64,000 bases of DNA from positions 1-64,000 of the forward strand of contig NZ_QQAW01000010.1 of the NCBI RefSeq assembly GCF_003350405.1, written 5' to 3'. Below, in pieces: positions 7,339-16,239 of this stretch. The stretch's first letter is position 1. Each line of letters begins with the position of its first letter. Origin of the DNA: Gluconacetobacter liquefaciens. Lineage in GTDB: Bacteria > Pseudomonadota > Alphaproteobacteria > Acetobacterales > Acetobacteraceae. The notes below the pieces were generated by a model, which did no database searches, was not told where the DNA came from, and saw only the letters and a program-made list of their open reading frames with translations. Both the position numbers and the translations under genes were made by a program.

Positions 7339-9651
7339 TTATAGATGCCAGTTGAGTGTCATACCGATCAGGCGTGGTGGCATGAGGTAGATCTGATCGA
7401 GCGATGGGGCGCCGTTGAGATAGCCCATAGTCACGCCCCGCGACTGGTTGAGGTTGTTGACGTAGAGGCTGATGGACGAGTTGCCAATGGCGCTGTGGAA
7501 ACTGCCGGTGACCCGGACATCGACCGTATTATAATTGCCGATCCTGAAGCTGTTGCCCATCAGGCCAGGCGCGCTGCCCTGGTAATGGTGCACTACCGAA
7601 AACTGCGGATGTAGCGGCAGGCTCTCGCTCTGGTAGGTCAGGACCTCGCTGAATTGCCATTTCGGACTGGAGGCCAGTTGTGATCCCTTGGCTATGATGT
7701 TGCCAAGGCCACCATTGATGTTCTGTGTCGTATGAGCGTCGGTATAGGTTGCGTTTGCATTGAGGCTGAGGCCGGGGAGGGGGGTGGCCCATGTACCGGA
7801 AAATTCGAAGCCTCGACTGACGGCATTGCCGACATTTGTCCCATACGTAATGCCGTCGGGCCGTGCCAGGCGGGCCTGCATGTTGCTCCAGTCAATCCAG
7901 TATAAGGTCGGTTCCAGGACGAGGTGGCTATTGAGCAGGGTCAGGCGGGTGCCGACTTCGTAATTGATCAGGCTGTCGGATTTCGTGCCCTCGGGCGTGG
8001 GGTATTTCGGATTGACTGGATTGGTGTTGGGCGCGCCGAACCGATAGCCCTCGGAGAGTTGGAAATAGGCCATGATCTGGCGGTTTGGCTCGTATTTGAA
8101 GGAGAATTTCGGCAGGGCGCTGGTCTGCGAGACGAAACCGGCGCCGCGATGATACAGCGTACCATAATCCAGATACGCGCCATAGCCGCCGAGCTGGCTG
8201 GAGGAGTTCTGCGCCATGTTGAACACGCGCGCGCCGCCGGTGACGGTAAAATCCTTCAGGAAACGGTAGGACATTTCGCCGAAGATGGATTTTTCCGTCC
8301 CGTCGTATTTGGCCATGTCCGGGTTTTCCCAGTCGTCGCCGTTTCTGACCATCTGCTGGGCAAGCGCCGCCCCGTAGATTCCGGTCAGGGCGGTTTCGAT
8401 GCCCGGTGTCAGGACGGGGGCGCTGATGCGCTTCCATGTGTCGTAATAGGCAGCGCCGATCAGCCAGGTGAAGGGTTTGTGCTGATGCGATGTGAGCCTG
8501 ACTTCGTAATACATCGCCTTGCTGTCGCCCTCCTGCGGGGCGTAGGTCGGGCTGTTGAGGCCCGGTACGACCGAGCCGAAGAAGGGGGTGTCGTCCCAGT
8601 AGCTGCTCTGCCCCTTGCGCAGGAATGCGCCCATGGCCGACAGCGTGGCGAACGGCAGCTCTTGGTCCAGCCGGAGTTCGTGCATCTGGGTCTGGGTATA
8701 GACGCGCTCGGTCGTCAGTCGCTGCTTGACGTAATTGCCCAGCGCCTGCGGTTCCGAATAGGGATCGTCCGATACCTGGACGCTCTGGCCCAGATAGGTA
8801 TAGGCGAGCTTTGTGCCTTCGAATGGCGTGAAGACAACGCTGACCCGAGCATTGCGCGTATAGGTGGTATTGGTGTTGCGGCCGACGCCCAGGTTGGTGA
8901 TGTACCCCGGGTCCTGCCGGTAGTCGAGCACGCCGCGAATGGCGAGTTTACCCTTGATGATGGGAATGTTGATCATGCCCTTCTCGCCATATCCGACTTC
9001 GTGGCCGGGCATGCCGTCGATCGTAGATTGCGCGGCGGCATCCAGTTTTGAACTGTCGGCCTGGTTGGGAATGTAGTCGATGGCGCCGCCGAGTGTCGCG
9101 GAACCGAACAGGGTGCTCTGCGGGCCGCGCAGCGCCTCGACGCGGGCGACGTCGAACGTATCGATATTGGGAATGTTGATGGCGAACCCTGGCTCGGTCA
9201 GGGGAATGTCGTTCAGAAAATAGCCTGTCGTGCCCTGGCCCTGATCAAGACCTGCCGTGGTGGAGATGCCGCGGAAGGTGATGGTGGAGATGCCCGGAAC
9301 CGTGGGCGTGAAGGTCGCGCCGGGGATCAGCTTGATATAATCCTCGTAGGACTGGGCGCCGAGTTGTTCGAGCTTTTTGCCGCTCAGCACCGTCACCGAA
9401 TCCGCGACGTCGTGCGTCGTGGTACGCCGGCGCGTGGCGGAGACGGTGATGGCCTCGCCCGGTATTTCCTTTTCCTCGGCGGCCGGCTGCGGTGCCTGGG
9501 GTGGAGCAGCCTTGGCGGGCACGGGGCGGTGCGCGACCTTCGTCGTCGCCGGGTCGCTCGATTGGGCGGCGGCGGCATGGGTGAGGGCCAGCATGGCCGC
9601 GCCTGAGGCGAGAAGACCCCGCCTCAGGGAGAGGAAGGTACGTGTTTTCAT
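7339..9651 (-). CDS. TonB-dependent outer-membrane receptor
   Basis: A 770-residue TonB-dependent receptor. It has a signal peptide (basic start, LLASGAAMLALTHAAAAQ), then a low-complexity Ala/Pro linker, a plug domain (ITVSATRRRTTTHDVADSVTV as TonB-box region, FRGISTTAGL, VEALRGPQSTLFGSATLGGA), and a long beta-barrel with aromatic C-terminus (LIGMTLNWHL). It would import a scarce ligand across the outer membrane using TonB/ExbBD energy. It sits 39 bp downstream of an AraC regulator on the same strand, so the two are probably co-transcribed. Across the divergent intergenic region are a secreted prolyl oligopeptidase and an APC permease, suggesting peptide or amino-acid derivatives rather than iron. 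Ligand not proven. Confidence 0.9.
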   Translation of the reverse strand: MKTRTFLSLRRGLLASGAAMLALTHAAAAQSSDPATTKVAHRPVPAKAAPPQAPQPAAEEKEIPGEAITVSATRRRTTTHDVADSVTVLSGKKLEQLGAQSYEDYIKLIPGATFTPTVPGISTITFRGISTTAGLDQGQGTTGYFLNDIPLTEPGFAINIPNIDTFDVARVEALRGPQSTLFGSATLGGAIDYIPNQADSSKLDAAAQSTIDGMPGHEVGYGEKGMINIPIIKGKLAIRGVLDYRQDPGYITNLGVGRNTNTTYTRNARVSVVFTPFEGTKLAYTYLGQSVQVSDDPYSEPQALGNYVKQRLTTERVYTQTQMHELRLDQELPFATLSAMGAFLRKGQSSYWDDTPFFGSVVPGLNSPTYAPQEGDSKAMYYEVRLTSHQHKPFTWLIGAAYYDTWKRISAPVLTPGIETALTGIYGAALAQQMVRNGDDWENPDMAKYDGTEKSIFGEMSYRFLKDFTVTGGARVFNMAQNSSSQLGGYGAYLDYGTLYHRGAGFVSQTSALPKFSFKYEPNRQIMAYFQLSEGYRFGAPNTNPVNPKYPTPEGTKSDSLINYEVGTRLTLLNSHLVLEPTLYWIDWSNMQARLARPDGITYGTNVGNAVSRGFEFSGTWATPLPGLSLNANATYTDAHTTQNINGGLGNIIAKGSQLASSPKWQFSEVLTYQSESLPLHPQFSVVHHYQGSAPGLMGNSFRIGNYNTVDVRVTGSFHSAIGNSSISLYVNNLNQSRGVTMGYLNGAPSLDQIYLMPPRLIGMTLNWHL

Positions 9652-9690
9652 GGATTCTTTCCCGTCAGGGACGCGATTGCGGATGGGGGC

Positions 9691-10488
9691 TCATGGCGCG
9701 GCGCGGGTGCCCGCGTAGGCACTCGGCGCTACGCCGAAGATCTTGCGGAAGACGGCACTGAAGGCGCTGGGGCTGTCGTAGCCCACTCCGTAGGCGGCCT
9801 CGGTAACGGAGGCGCCCTGTTCGAGCAGCGCGATCGCCTCGACCATGCGCGCCTGCTGCCGCCAAGCCGCGAGGCTGGTGCCGGTCTGTTCGCGGAACTG
9901 GCGGGTGAAGGTGCGGCGGCCCATGGCAGCCTCGCGCGCCCAATGGTCGAGATCGTGCATTTCCGTGGCGTCGGACAGGATCGCTTTGCAGATCCGTGCC
10001 AGGCGGGGGTCCTTGGGCATCGTGACCTGTAGCTTGAGCTCCGGCATACGGTCCAGTTCGTCCAGCAGCAGCGCCGTCAGCCGTCCTTCTCGGCTTTCGG
10101 GCGCGTAAGGGTGAGTGAAATACAGGATCTCGCCCACCAGGGCACGGACGAGCGGCGTGGTGTCGAAGACGCGGCAGTTCGCCCCCCACTGCCGGAGCGC
10201 ATTGTCGATATAGAGCGTGTGGAAATGCACCGTTCCGCGCGTCGTGACCTGATGATGCGTCGAGGCCGGAATCCACATGGCGCGAAAGGGCGGCAGAATG
10301 AAGCTGTTGTGTGCCGTCATCACCGTCATCATGCCCGACAGCGTCAGGACGAGCTGGCATTGTTCGTGGGCATGCAGCGGGTCCATGAAGCCCGAAGGGT
10401 AGCGGTCCTCCAGCCCGACGACCGGCTGCGCGCCAAGCGGCAGATCGGCGCTGCGCTTGAAAGGCACGATTCGAGCCTCCTTCGTCAT
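9691..10488 (-). CDS. AraC-family transcriptional regulator with cupin sensor domain
   Basis: A 265-residue regulator. The N-terminal half is a cupin-like sensor (DPLHAHEQCQLVLTLSG, FILPPFRAMWIPASTHH), the C-terminal half carries two AraC helix-turn-helix motifs (MGRRTFTRQFREQTG and AAYGVGYDSPSAFSAVFRK, FGVAPSAYAG). It follows the AraC-type layout of about 250-290 residues. It is encoded just upstream of the TonB receptor and divergent from the S9 peptidase, and is the obvious candidate to control both. The effector is unknown. Confidence 0.87.
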   Translation of the reverse strand: MTKEARIVPFKRSADLPLGAQPVVGLEDRYPSGFMDPLHAHEQCQLVLTLSGMMTVMTAHNSFILPPFRAMWIPASTHHQVTTRGTVHFHTLYIDNALRQWGANCRVFDTTPLVRALVGEILYFTHPYAPESREGRLTALLLDELDRMPELKLQVTMPKDPRLARICKAILSDATEMHDLDHWAREAAMGRRTFTRQFREQTGTSLAAWRQQARMVEAIALLEQGASVTEAAYGVGYDSPSAFSAVFRKIFGVAPSAYAGTRAAP

Positions 10489-10756
10489 CGCGATTTGCTC
10501 CCGTTACATTCCATATGAGAAACGTAATGGAAGACGGTCGCCGCTGTCTTCTTCGCGAGGGCCAACAGCAATCTTGAAAGGGCCATGCGCGGCGATCGCG
10601 CCGTCGCATTCAAGCCGCAAATCCGTTCCCACGGGCCAAAATTCGGGCGGCTGGCGCATCAAGATACTGGGGCGGAATGATTTTCTCGGAGTGGGGGGCT
10701 TGGCGGCCGGGGAGGGTGCATGGACATTGGGCCGGCGTAATGGAACATTTTCCATC

Positions 10757-12712
10757 ATGTTCAGTATTTTTTCGCCCCCTCGCCGTCTTTCCCTGTTCTG
10801 TTGCCTCGTTCTGCCTCTGGCCTTCATCCCGTCGGCACAGGCCGCCCCGGTGGCCGAGGAGGTGACGCCCGAGTCCGTCAGCCACTTGCTGCGCCCCGAG
10901 AACGTGTCGCTTTCGGCGGATGGGCAGCATTTCGTCCTGGATGTTGCCGGCTTCTCCAAGGCCGGGGCGCCGCCGGTTTCGCGCATCGTCATGGGCGACG
11001 TGCAGGCGCCGGGCCGGGTCGTGCCATTGCGTTGCGCGGCCGACGGCGATCACGATCCGGCCTGGTCGCCTGATGGCGGGGTTCTAGCTTTTGTGGGTAA
11101 GCATGGAGCCGCTGTTGCCGGCCTGTGGATCTGCCGGCCGGGAGAGACACGTGCCCGGCGGGTGGCCACGCCGCCGGGCGGGGTGGTCGCCTTTCGCTGG
11201 GCCCCTGATGGCCATGCGCTGCTCGCGATCGTGACCGATGCGGCGAAACCGCCGCCCTCTGGTGCGTCGGTCACTGGAGCCGCGTCCGGCGGGGCGGTGT
11301 TCATCGTGTCGCTCGACGGCACGGCGCCCCGGCCCGTGAAGGTTGGACAGGGAGTGGTCTTCGATGCCGACTGGTCGCCCGACGGGCGGCGCCTTGTTGT
11401 GCGGAGCGGCGACGATGCGGGGCTGGACGCGCTTTGGTACCGATCGCGGCTGTCGATCGTCGATCTGGACGGCAGGGTTGTGGCGACGCTGCCCGTTCAT
11501 GCCACGGCGGTTCATCCGTCCTTCTCGCCCGATGGGCGGCATCTGGCCTATGGCGCGTTTGACGAGGACGGCATCACCGGTGCGGCAGGGCGCTATGACC
11601 TGGATGACGGGTCGCTCCATCCGCTGGGCGGCCGCTGGGACGGCTCGATCCGCGCCATGCACTGGGATGCCGACGGCATGAGCCTGACCGGCCTGGGACT
11701 GGATGGACCGTCGCCGCGCATGATCAGGATTTCCGCTGCGGATGGCGCTGTCACGCCGGGTGCCCCATTGGGCGGCGAGCCGTACGGATTTTCGGCCGCG
11801 GCCGATGGGACGGTGGCCGTGATCGCCAGTGCGCCCGATGACCCGGACAATGTCTGGCTGGTCCAGGGAGAGCGCAAGACACGTCTGACCGACTTCAATC
11901 CGCAGGTGCGCCGCTGGTCGCTGGGGGCGCAGAAGATCGTCCACTGGCGCAGCAGCCGCGACGGGACGGTTCTGGACGGTATTCTGGTTCTACCGCCGGG
12001 CCGCCAGACGGATCTGCCGCTGGTGGTGCAGATTCATGGCGGCCCGTACGATGCATGGGCAGATGGCTGGCTTGCCTCGTGGCACGACTGGGCGCGGCTT
12101 CTGGCTGCACACGGCATTGCGACCCTGATGCCGAATCCACGGGGCTCGGACGGCCGGGGCCGCGCGTTTGCCGACGCGACGCGCCACGGCTGGGGCGACC
12201 TGGACGGGCAGGACGTGCTGGATGGTGTCGACGCGCTGGAGCAGGCGCATGTCGCCGATCCGAAGCGGCTTGCCATCGCAGGGTGGAGTTATGGCGGGTT
12301 CATGTCGGCGTGGCTGGCTGGTCATGGCGATAGGTTCCGTACCGCCATCGACGGGGCGGGGCCGGTCGAACTGGCAGGGATGGCGTTGACCACTGATGTC
12401 GCGACCGGTTTTCTGCCGCCCTATTTCGGCGATCCGGTCCGTGATCGGGCGGCGTATGAGGCGCGTTCGCCGCTGTCGTTCGTCGATGCGATCCATATTC
12501 CCGTCCTGCTGCTGCACGGTGCGGCCGATGCGCGGGTGCCGCCCGACCAGAGTTTGATGTTCTATAATGCGCTGAAGACCCGTGGGGCGACGGTGACGCG
12601 CGTGACCTACGCGGGGGCGCCGCACTGGTTCGGCGGTTCCGTTTCCGCAGCGACGGAAATCGATGTGCAGCAACGCGTGCTGTCCTGGCTCCAGCATTCT
12701 CTTCTGCATTGA
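10757..12712 (+). CDS. Secreted S9-family prolyl oligopeptidase / acylaminoacyl peptidase
   Basis: From ATG 10757 a 651-residue protein begins with a Sec signal peptide (LFCCLVLPLAFIPSAQA), followed by a WD-like beta-propeller with repeated SPDGxxL motifs and a C-terminal alpha/beta hydrolase domain. The catalytic triad is Ser511 in GWSYGGF, Asp591 in GAADARVPPDQ and His623 in GAPHWFGG. This is the S9C-type layout that cuts short peptides. Exported to the periplasm, it would trim peptides brought in by the TonB receptor across the divergent region. The frame is open upstream to 10457 but lacks homology there. The downstream APC permease starts 22 bp later, implying one operon. Confidence 0.88.
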   Translation: MFSIFSPPRRLSLFCCLVLPLAFIPSAQAAPVAEEVTPESVSHLLRPENVSLSADGQHFVLDVAGFSKAGAPPVSRIVMGDVQAPGRVVPLRCAADGDHDPAWSPDGGVLAFVGKHGAAVAGLWICRPGETRARRVATPPGGVVAFRWAPDGHALLAIVTDAAKPPPSGASVTGAASGGAVFIVSLDGTAPRPVKVGQGVVFDADWSPDGRRLVVRSGDDAGLDALWYRSRLSIVDLDGRVVATLPVHATAVHPSFSPDGRHLAYGAFDEDGITGAAGRYDLDDGSLHPLGGRWDGSIRAMHWDADGMSLTGLGLDGPSPRMIRISAADGAVTPGAPLGGEPYGFSAAADGTVAVIASAPDDPDNVWLVQGERKTRLTDFNPQVRRWSLGAQKIVHWRSSRDGTVLDGILVLPPGRQTDLPLVVQIHGGPYDAWADGWLASWHDWARLLAAHGIATLMPNPRGSDGRGRAFADATRHGWGDLDGQDVLDGVDALEQAHVADPKRLAIAGWSYGGFMSAWLAGHGDRFRTAIDGAGPVELAGMALTTDVATGFLPPYFGDPVRDRAAYEARSPLSFVDAIHIPVLLLHGAADARVPPDQSLMFYNALKTRGATVTRVTYAGAPHWFGGSVSAATEIDVQQRVLSWLQHSLLH

Positions 12713-12733
12713 CGGCCGTGAAAGGGATCCCCG

Positions 12734-14209
12734 ATGACTGTTCCTGCTGAGACGGGTCCTGCTGGTCTTCGGCGCCACCTTGGCACCGTCGACCTGCTGC
12801 TGCTGGGAGTGGGATGCGTGGTGGGGGCGGGCATCTATATCCTGCCCGGTGTCGCCGCGGCCGAATATGCCGGGCCGGCGATCTCGGTCTCGTTTCTGCT
12901 CGCTGGGCTGTGTTGCAGCCTGACGGGGTTCTGCTACGCGGAACTGTCGTCCGCCATGCCTGATGTCGGGGCGGCCTATCTCTATACCAACCGGGCCTTC
13001 GGCGCGCGGGCCGCGCTGGGTGTGGCCTGGATGCTCATGCTGGAGTACTGGCTGGCCGGGGCAACGGTCGCGACCGGGTTCGCCGCCTATCTGGAAAGCC
13101 TGCTGGGCAATGTCGGACTATCGGTTCCGTGGGCCCTGCGCACCGCGACCCTATCGCCGCCGAGTGAGGCCGGCGGGACGGGCGTGTCGCTGAACACGGT
13201 TGCGCTGCTGGCGATCCTGCTGCTTGCCTTTGCCCTGACGCGCGGCATTGCCGCGACCGCGCGGGTCAATACCCTGCTGGTCACTGTCAAGATCGGCGTG
13301 CTGCTGATCTTTCTTGGCATCGGGGCTTTGCATGTGAATCCGGCATTGTGGCACCCGTTTCTGCCTCCTACCGAAAGCGGGTTCCGTTACGGCCCGGGGG
13401 GCGTGCTGCGGGCCACCAGCATCGTCATCTTCGCCTATCTGGGCTTTGACGCCGTTGCCAATGCGGCGGCGGAAACGCGCCGGCCGAGGCGCAGTGTACC
13501 CGTGGGGCTGATCGGCACGTTGCTGGTCAGCACGCTGCTCTATGTCGCTGTGTCGCTGGTTATTACCGGGCTGGTGCCCTTTCGCGCACTCGACGTGCCG
13601 GACCCGGTGGCGCGTGCGATGGCGGCGATCGGGTATCCGCAGGTCGCGATCATCCTCAAGATCGGCGCGTTGACGGGGCTGGCGTCGGTCATTCTGGTCA
13701 ATGCGTATGGTCATTCGCGGATCTGCATGTCGATGGCGAAGGCTGGCATCCTGCCTGGATGGATGGCGCGCCTGGATCGCCGCACGGGGGTTCCGCGACT
13801 GGGGATCATGGCGACGGCGCTGGCGGCGGGACTGGCGGCGGCGCTGTTTCCCATCGGCATGTTGGCCGATGTCGTCAGCGTCGGTACGATGTGCGCATTC
13901 GCGAGCGTGGCCCTGAGCACGATGCGGTTGCGCGTGACCGCCCCGGAGATGACGCGCCATTTCCGTGTGCCGCTGGACGGTCCGGTCCGGTTCGGGTTGT
14001 GGTGTGGCCCGATACCGGTGGCGGCGCTGGTCGTCTGCGTCGTCATGATCGCCACGGTTGTCAGCGATCTGATCCTGCAGGCACGCCACGGGCATGCCGT
14101 GGCTCTGACGTTCCTTGTCCTTTACGTGCTGGCCGGTGTCGGGCTGACCGAAGCCCTCATGCGTCGGACAGGCCAAGCGTGTGATCGGCGGATGCCAGAC
14201 CGTCCATAG
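12734..14209 (+). CDS. APC-family amino-acid permease (CAT/YfnA-like)
   Basis: A 491-residue membrane protein with about 12 helices. The first helix carries GVGCVVGAGIYILPG, the signature unwound helix of APC cationic and neutral amino-acid transporters, and the middle contains FAYLGFDAVANAAAETRRP, typical of the helix 6 region of the CAT/YfnA group. It probably imports amino acids released by the upstream periplasmic S9 peptidase, with which it appears co-transcribed (22-bp gap). Its 3' end overlaps the convergent PaiB-like gene by 53 bp. Confidence 0.87.
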   Translation: MTVPAETGPAGLRRHLGTVDLLLLGVGCVVGAGIYILPGVAAAEYAGPAISVSFLLAGLCCSLTGFCYAELSSAMPDVGAAYLYTNRAFGARAALGVAWMLMLEYWLAGATVATGFAAYLESLLGNVGLSVPWALRTATLSPPSEAGGTGVSLNTVALLAILLLAFALTRGIAATARVNTLLVTVKIGVLLIFLGIGALHVNPALWHPFLPPTESGFRYGPGGVLRATSIVIFAYLGFDAVANAAAETRRPRRSVPVGLIGTLLVSTLLYVAVSLVITGLVPFRALDVPDPVARAMAAIGYPQVAIILKIGALTGLASVILVNAYGHSRICMSMAKAGILPGWMARLDRRTGVPRLGIMATALAAGLAAALFPIGMLADVVSVGTMCAFASVALSTMRLRVTAPEMTRHFRVPLDGPVRFGLWCGPIPVAALVVCVVMIATVVSDLILQARHGHAVALTFLVLYVLAGVGLTEALMRRTGQACDRRMPDRP

Positions 14210-14804
14210 CGCGCGCGACGCGGCGTTGCTGCAATGAGCCCCGCGCCAGCCGGGCCATGACGCGTAGCCGGTCGTCGTTGCTGTTCTGCTGCCCCAAGCG
14301 CAATTGGCCGACCAGGTGGGCGACCGGGATTTCGAACCCGACGATGGCGGGCAGCAGGCGGTCGATATAGGCATCGACATCGTCCGGGCGCCAGGTGGTG
14401 TGCGGCCCGGTGGCCAGGTCGCTCGATTTCGCCACGATGTCGCGCACCCCGTCACGCGAGCGGATCATGACCGGCCGGCCGCGGGCCTCGACCGCGACAT
14501 ACAGCCAGGTTGGCACGCGCGGGGCGGTGCCGTACCAGTCCGGGGACACGCCGCTGTCTGGACCGACGAAGGAGACGATCGTCTCCGTTCCATTGTCCAG
14601 CGCGGAGACGTGGGGATTGCGGATGTCGAGATGGCCGATCAGCGTCCCGAGACGGCCGCGCGTGCGGTCCAGCAGGATCGGCAGGTGGCTGACCTGGATC
14701 GTCCCGTTGTCGTCGACTGAAATGACCGACCCGAGCCTGATGCCCTCGATCAGCGGCCAGAGGTGCTGCGGATCGTCGACATGGTAGGGGGGTGGTGCGA
14801 ACAT
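14157..14804 (-). CDS. FMN-binding PaiB-family protein
   Basis: From ATG 14804 a 215-residue protein, close to the usual PaiB length of about 200. The opening MFAPPPYHVDDPQHLWPLI and the later VSHLPILLDR and LIGHLDIRNPH segments match the PaiB/FMN-binding split-barrel family, annotated as negative transcriptional regulators after Bacillus PaiB. The C-terminal IVGFEIPVAHLVGQLRLGQQ is also characteristic of the family. It may bind flavin and act as a regulator or flavoenzyme; which is not clear. It converges on and overlaps the APC permease 3' end. Confidence 0.8.
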   Translation of the reverse strand: MFAPPPYHVDDPQHLWPLIEGIRLGSVISVDDNGTIQVSHLPILLDRTRGRLGTLIGHLDIRNPHVSALDNGTETIVSFVGPDSGVSPDWYGTAPRVPTWLYVAVEARGRPVMIRSRDGVRDIVAKSSDLATGPHTTWRPDDVDAYIDRLLPAIVGFEIPVAHLVGQLRLGQQNSNDDRLRVMARLARGSLQQRRVARAMDGLASADHTLGLSDA

Positions 14805-14975
14805 TGCGCGAAATCCTCTCGAACAATCAGGAACCACATCATACAGACCGTTGTGGCGCGTTGAATGCGCGGTCGCGTCACTTGGCCCGTGCCAGCCGAA
14901 CTTTGTCCTGTCTCGTAGAGCCTGAAATGCGTGCGATGGTAGGATTTCAGACATGATCTCGATGATTGCCCTGCC

Positions 14976-15947
14976 ATGACGCGCGCCGCGCTCGACCCTG
15001 AAATCGCGGCTTTTCTCGATCGTATCGAACGTATCCGTTCGGATCTGCCGCCGTCTGATCATCCGACGATGCAGCAGGTGCGCCAGCAGGCCGAATATGT
15101 TCGATCCCGTCTGCGGAGCGCACCGCCGCATCCGACGATCCGGGTGGAGGAATATGTGCTGCCCGGGATTTCGCCCGCTTTGCGTATTCGCGTCTATATA
15201 CCGCCGGGGCCGGCCGGCGGCATGCTGGCTTATCTGCATGGTGGCGGCTGGGCGCTGTTCAGCCTCGATACCCATGATGCGCTCATGCGCGAATATGCGT
15301 GGCGTTCGGGTGGGATCGTCGTCGGTCTTGATTACGCCCTGGCGCCGGAACATGTCTTTCCCGTTGCCCTGGAGCAGATCGTCGAGGCGTTGAAGATGCT
15401 TCGTGGATCGGAGATTTTTCCCGAGCAGGCGGGGCTTCCGCTCTGTGTCGGTGGTGATTCGGCGGGCGGCAATCTTGCGCTCTGCGCCGCTCTGTCCCTG
15501 CGCGACCAGGGAGAGACGGGGTGTGTCAGCGGGTTGCTGCTGACCTATGGCGTCTTCGATTCGGTGTTCGGTCGGTCGTCATTCGATCTCTATGACGGCA
15601 GCGACTACATGCTCACGAAGCAGGAGATGGAGACATTCTGGGCGGTGTACTGCCCGGACGAGGCCATGCGGACGTCGCCGCAGGTCGCGCCCTTGCGGGC
15701 CGCGTTGCAGGGGCTGCCGTCGGTTTCCATGACCATTGCGACGCATGACGTGCTTGTGGATGAAAACATGCTCATGGTGGAGCAACTGAGGCAGGCCGGC
15801 GTGGATGTGGTCTGGACTGTCTATCCGGGTACGACGCATTCCTTTATCGAGGCGTTCGACATGGCGGAGGTGGCGCAGCGCGCCGTTCTCGACCAGTCCC
15901 GGTGGCTCCGCCTTATCTGGAGCGGGCGTACGGACGGCCTTGCCTGA
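14976..15947 (+). CDS. HSL-family (type IV) alpha/beta hydrolase, esterase/lipase
   Basis: A 323-residue cytosolic hydrolase. The oxyanion-hole motif YLHGGGWALF and the nucleophile elbow GGDSAGGN (Ser162) are those of hormone-sensitive-lipase-like esterases. DVLVDEN supplies the acid region and YPGTTHSF the histidine. It hydrolyses short-chain esters; the natural substrate is not evident. No neighbour shares its strand closely. Its TGA stop coincides with the 3-bp target duplication of a MITE that begins at the next base. Confidence 0.88.
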   Translation: MTRAALDPEIAAFLDRIERIRSDLPPSDHPTMQQVRQQAEYVRSRLRSAPPHPTIRVEEYVLPGISPALRIRVYIPPGPAGGMLAYLHGGGWALFSLDTHDALMREYAWRSGGIVVGLDYALAPEHVFPVALEQIVEALKMLRGSEIFPEQAGLPLCVGGDSAGGNLALCAALSLRDQGETGCVSGLLLTYGVFDSVFGRSSFDLYDGSDYMLTKQEMETFWAVYCPDEAMRTSPQVAPLRAALQGLPSVSMTIATHDVLVDENMLMVEQLRQAGVDVVWTVYPGTTHSFIEAFDMAEVAQRAVLDQSRWLRLIWSGRTDGLA

Positions 15948-16112
15948 GAGGCTGACCGTCCAATGCGCGCTGGTGGCGATCCAACCTGCGTTTCCTATGC
16001 TTCGGTGCTTTCGGCCATCAAGGCCGATCCGTGCGGGTGCCCGGAAACACACGACGGCCGCGGCCCGTTCTGGGCCGTTCTCGCGCATCAGTCCACATTT
16101 TCGGTCAGGCTC
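15948..16112 (+). mobile_element. 165-bp MITE-like element, copy 1 (TGA target duplication)
   Basis: Terminal inverted repeats: the left end reads GAGGCTGACCGTCC, the right end complements to GAGCCTGACCGAAAATG. The element is flanked by direct TGA repeats at 15945-15947 and 16113-16115. Inside is a hairpin CGGCCATCAAGGCCG. An inverted, nearly full-length copy lies at 18217-18379. No coding capacity. A 3-bp TNA duplication is typical of the IS1031 group of IS5-family elements, so it is probably mobilised in trans by such a transposase (inference). Confidence 0.8.
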
Positions 16113-16239
16113 TGAACGGTTCTGTCCGAGGCGTATTGCATCAACGACAACGAAGGATAATGGTTGGCGCGCGAATGCCATGCGACCATCCGGCTGAAGG
16201 CCGGCGGCCGGGGGGCTAGCAAGGAGAATCAGGACCGCT

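Noticed and set aside
13151-14455. 434-codon minus-strand frame
   Set aside because: Antisense to the APC permease and out of frame with the PaiB-like gene. No homology.
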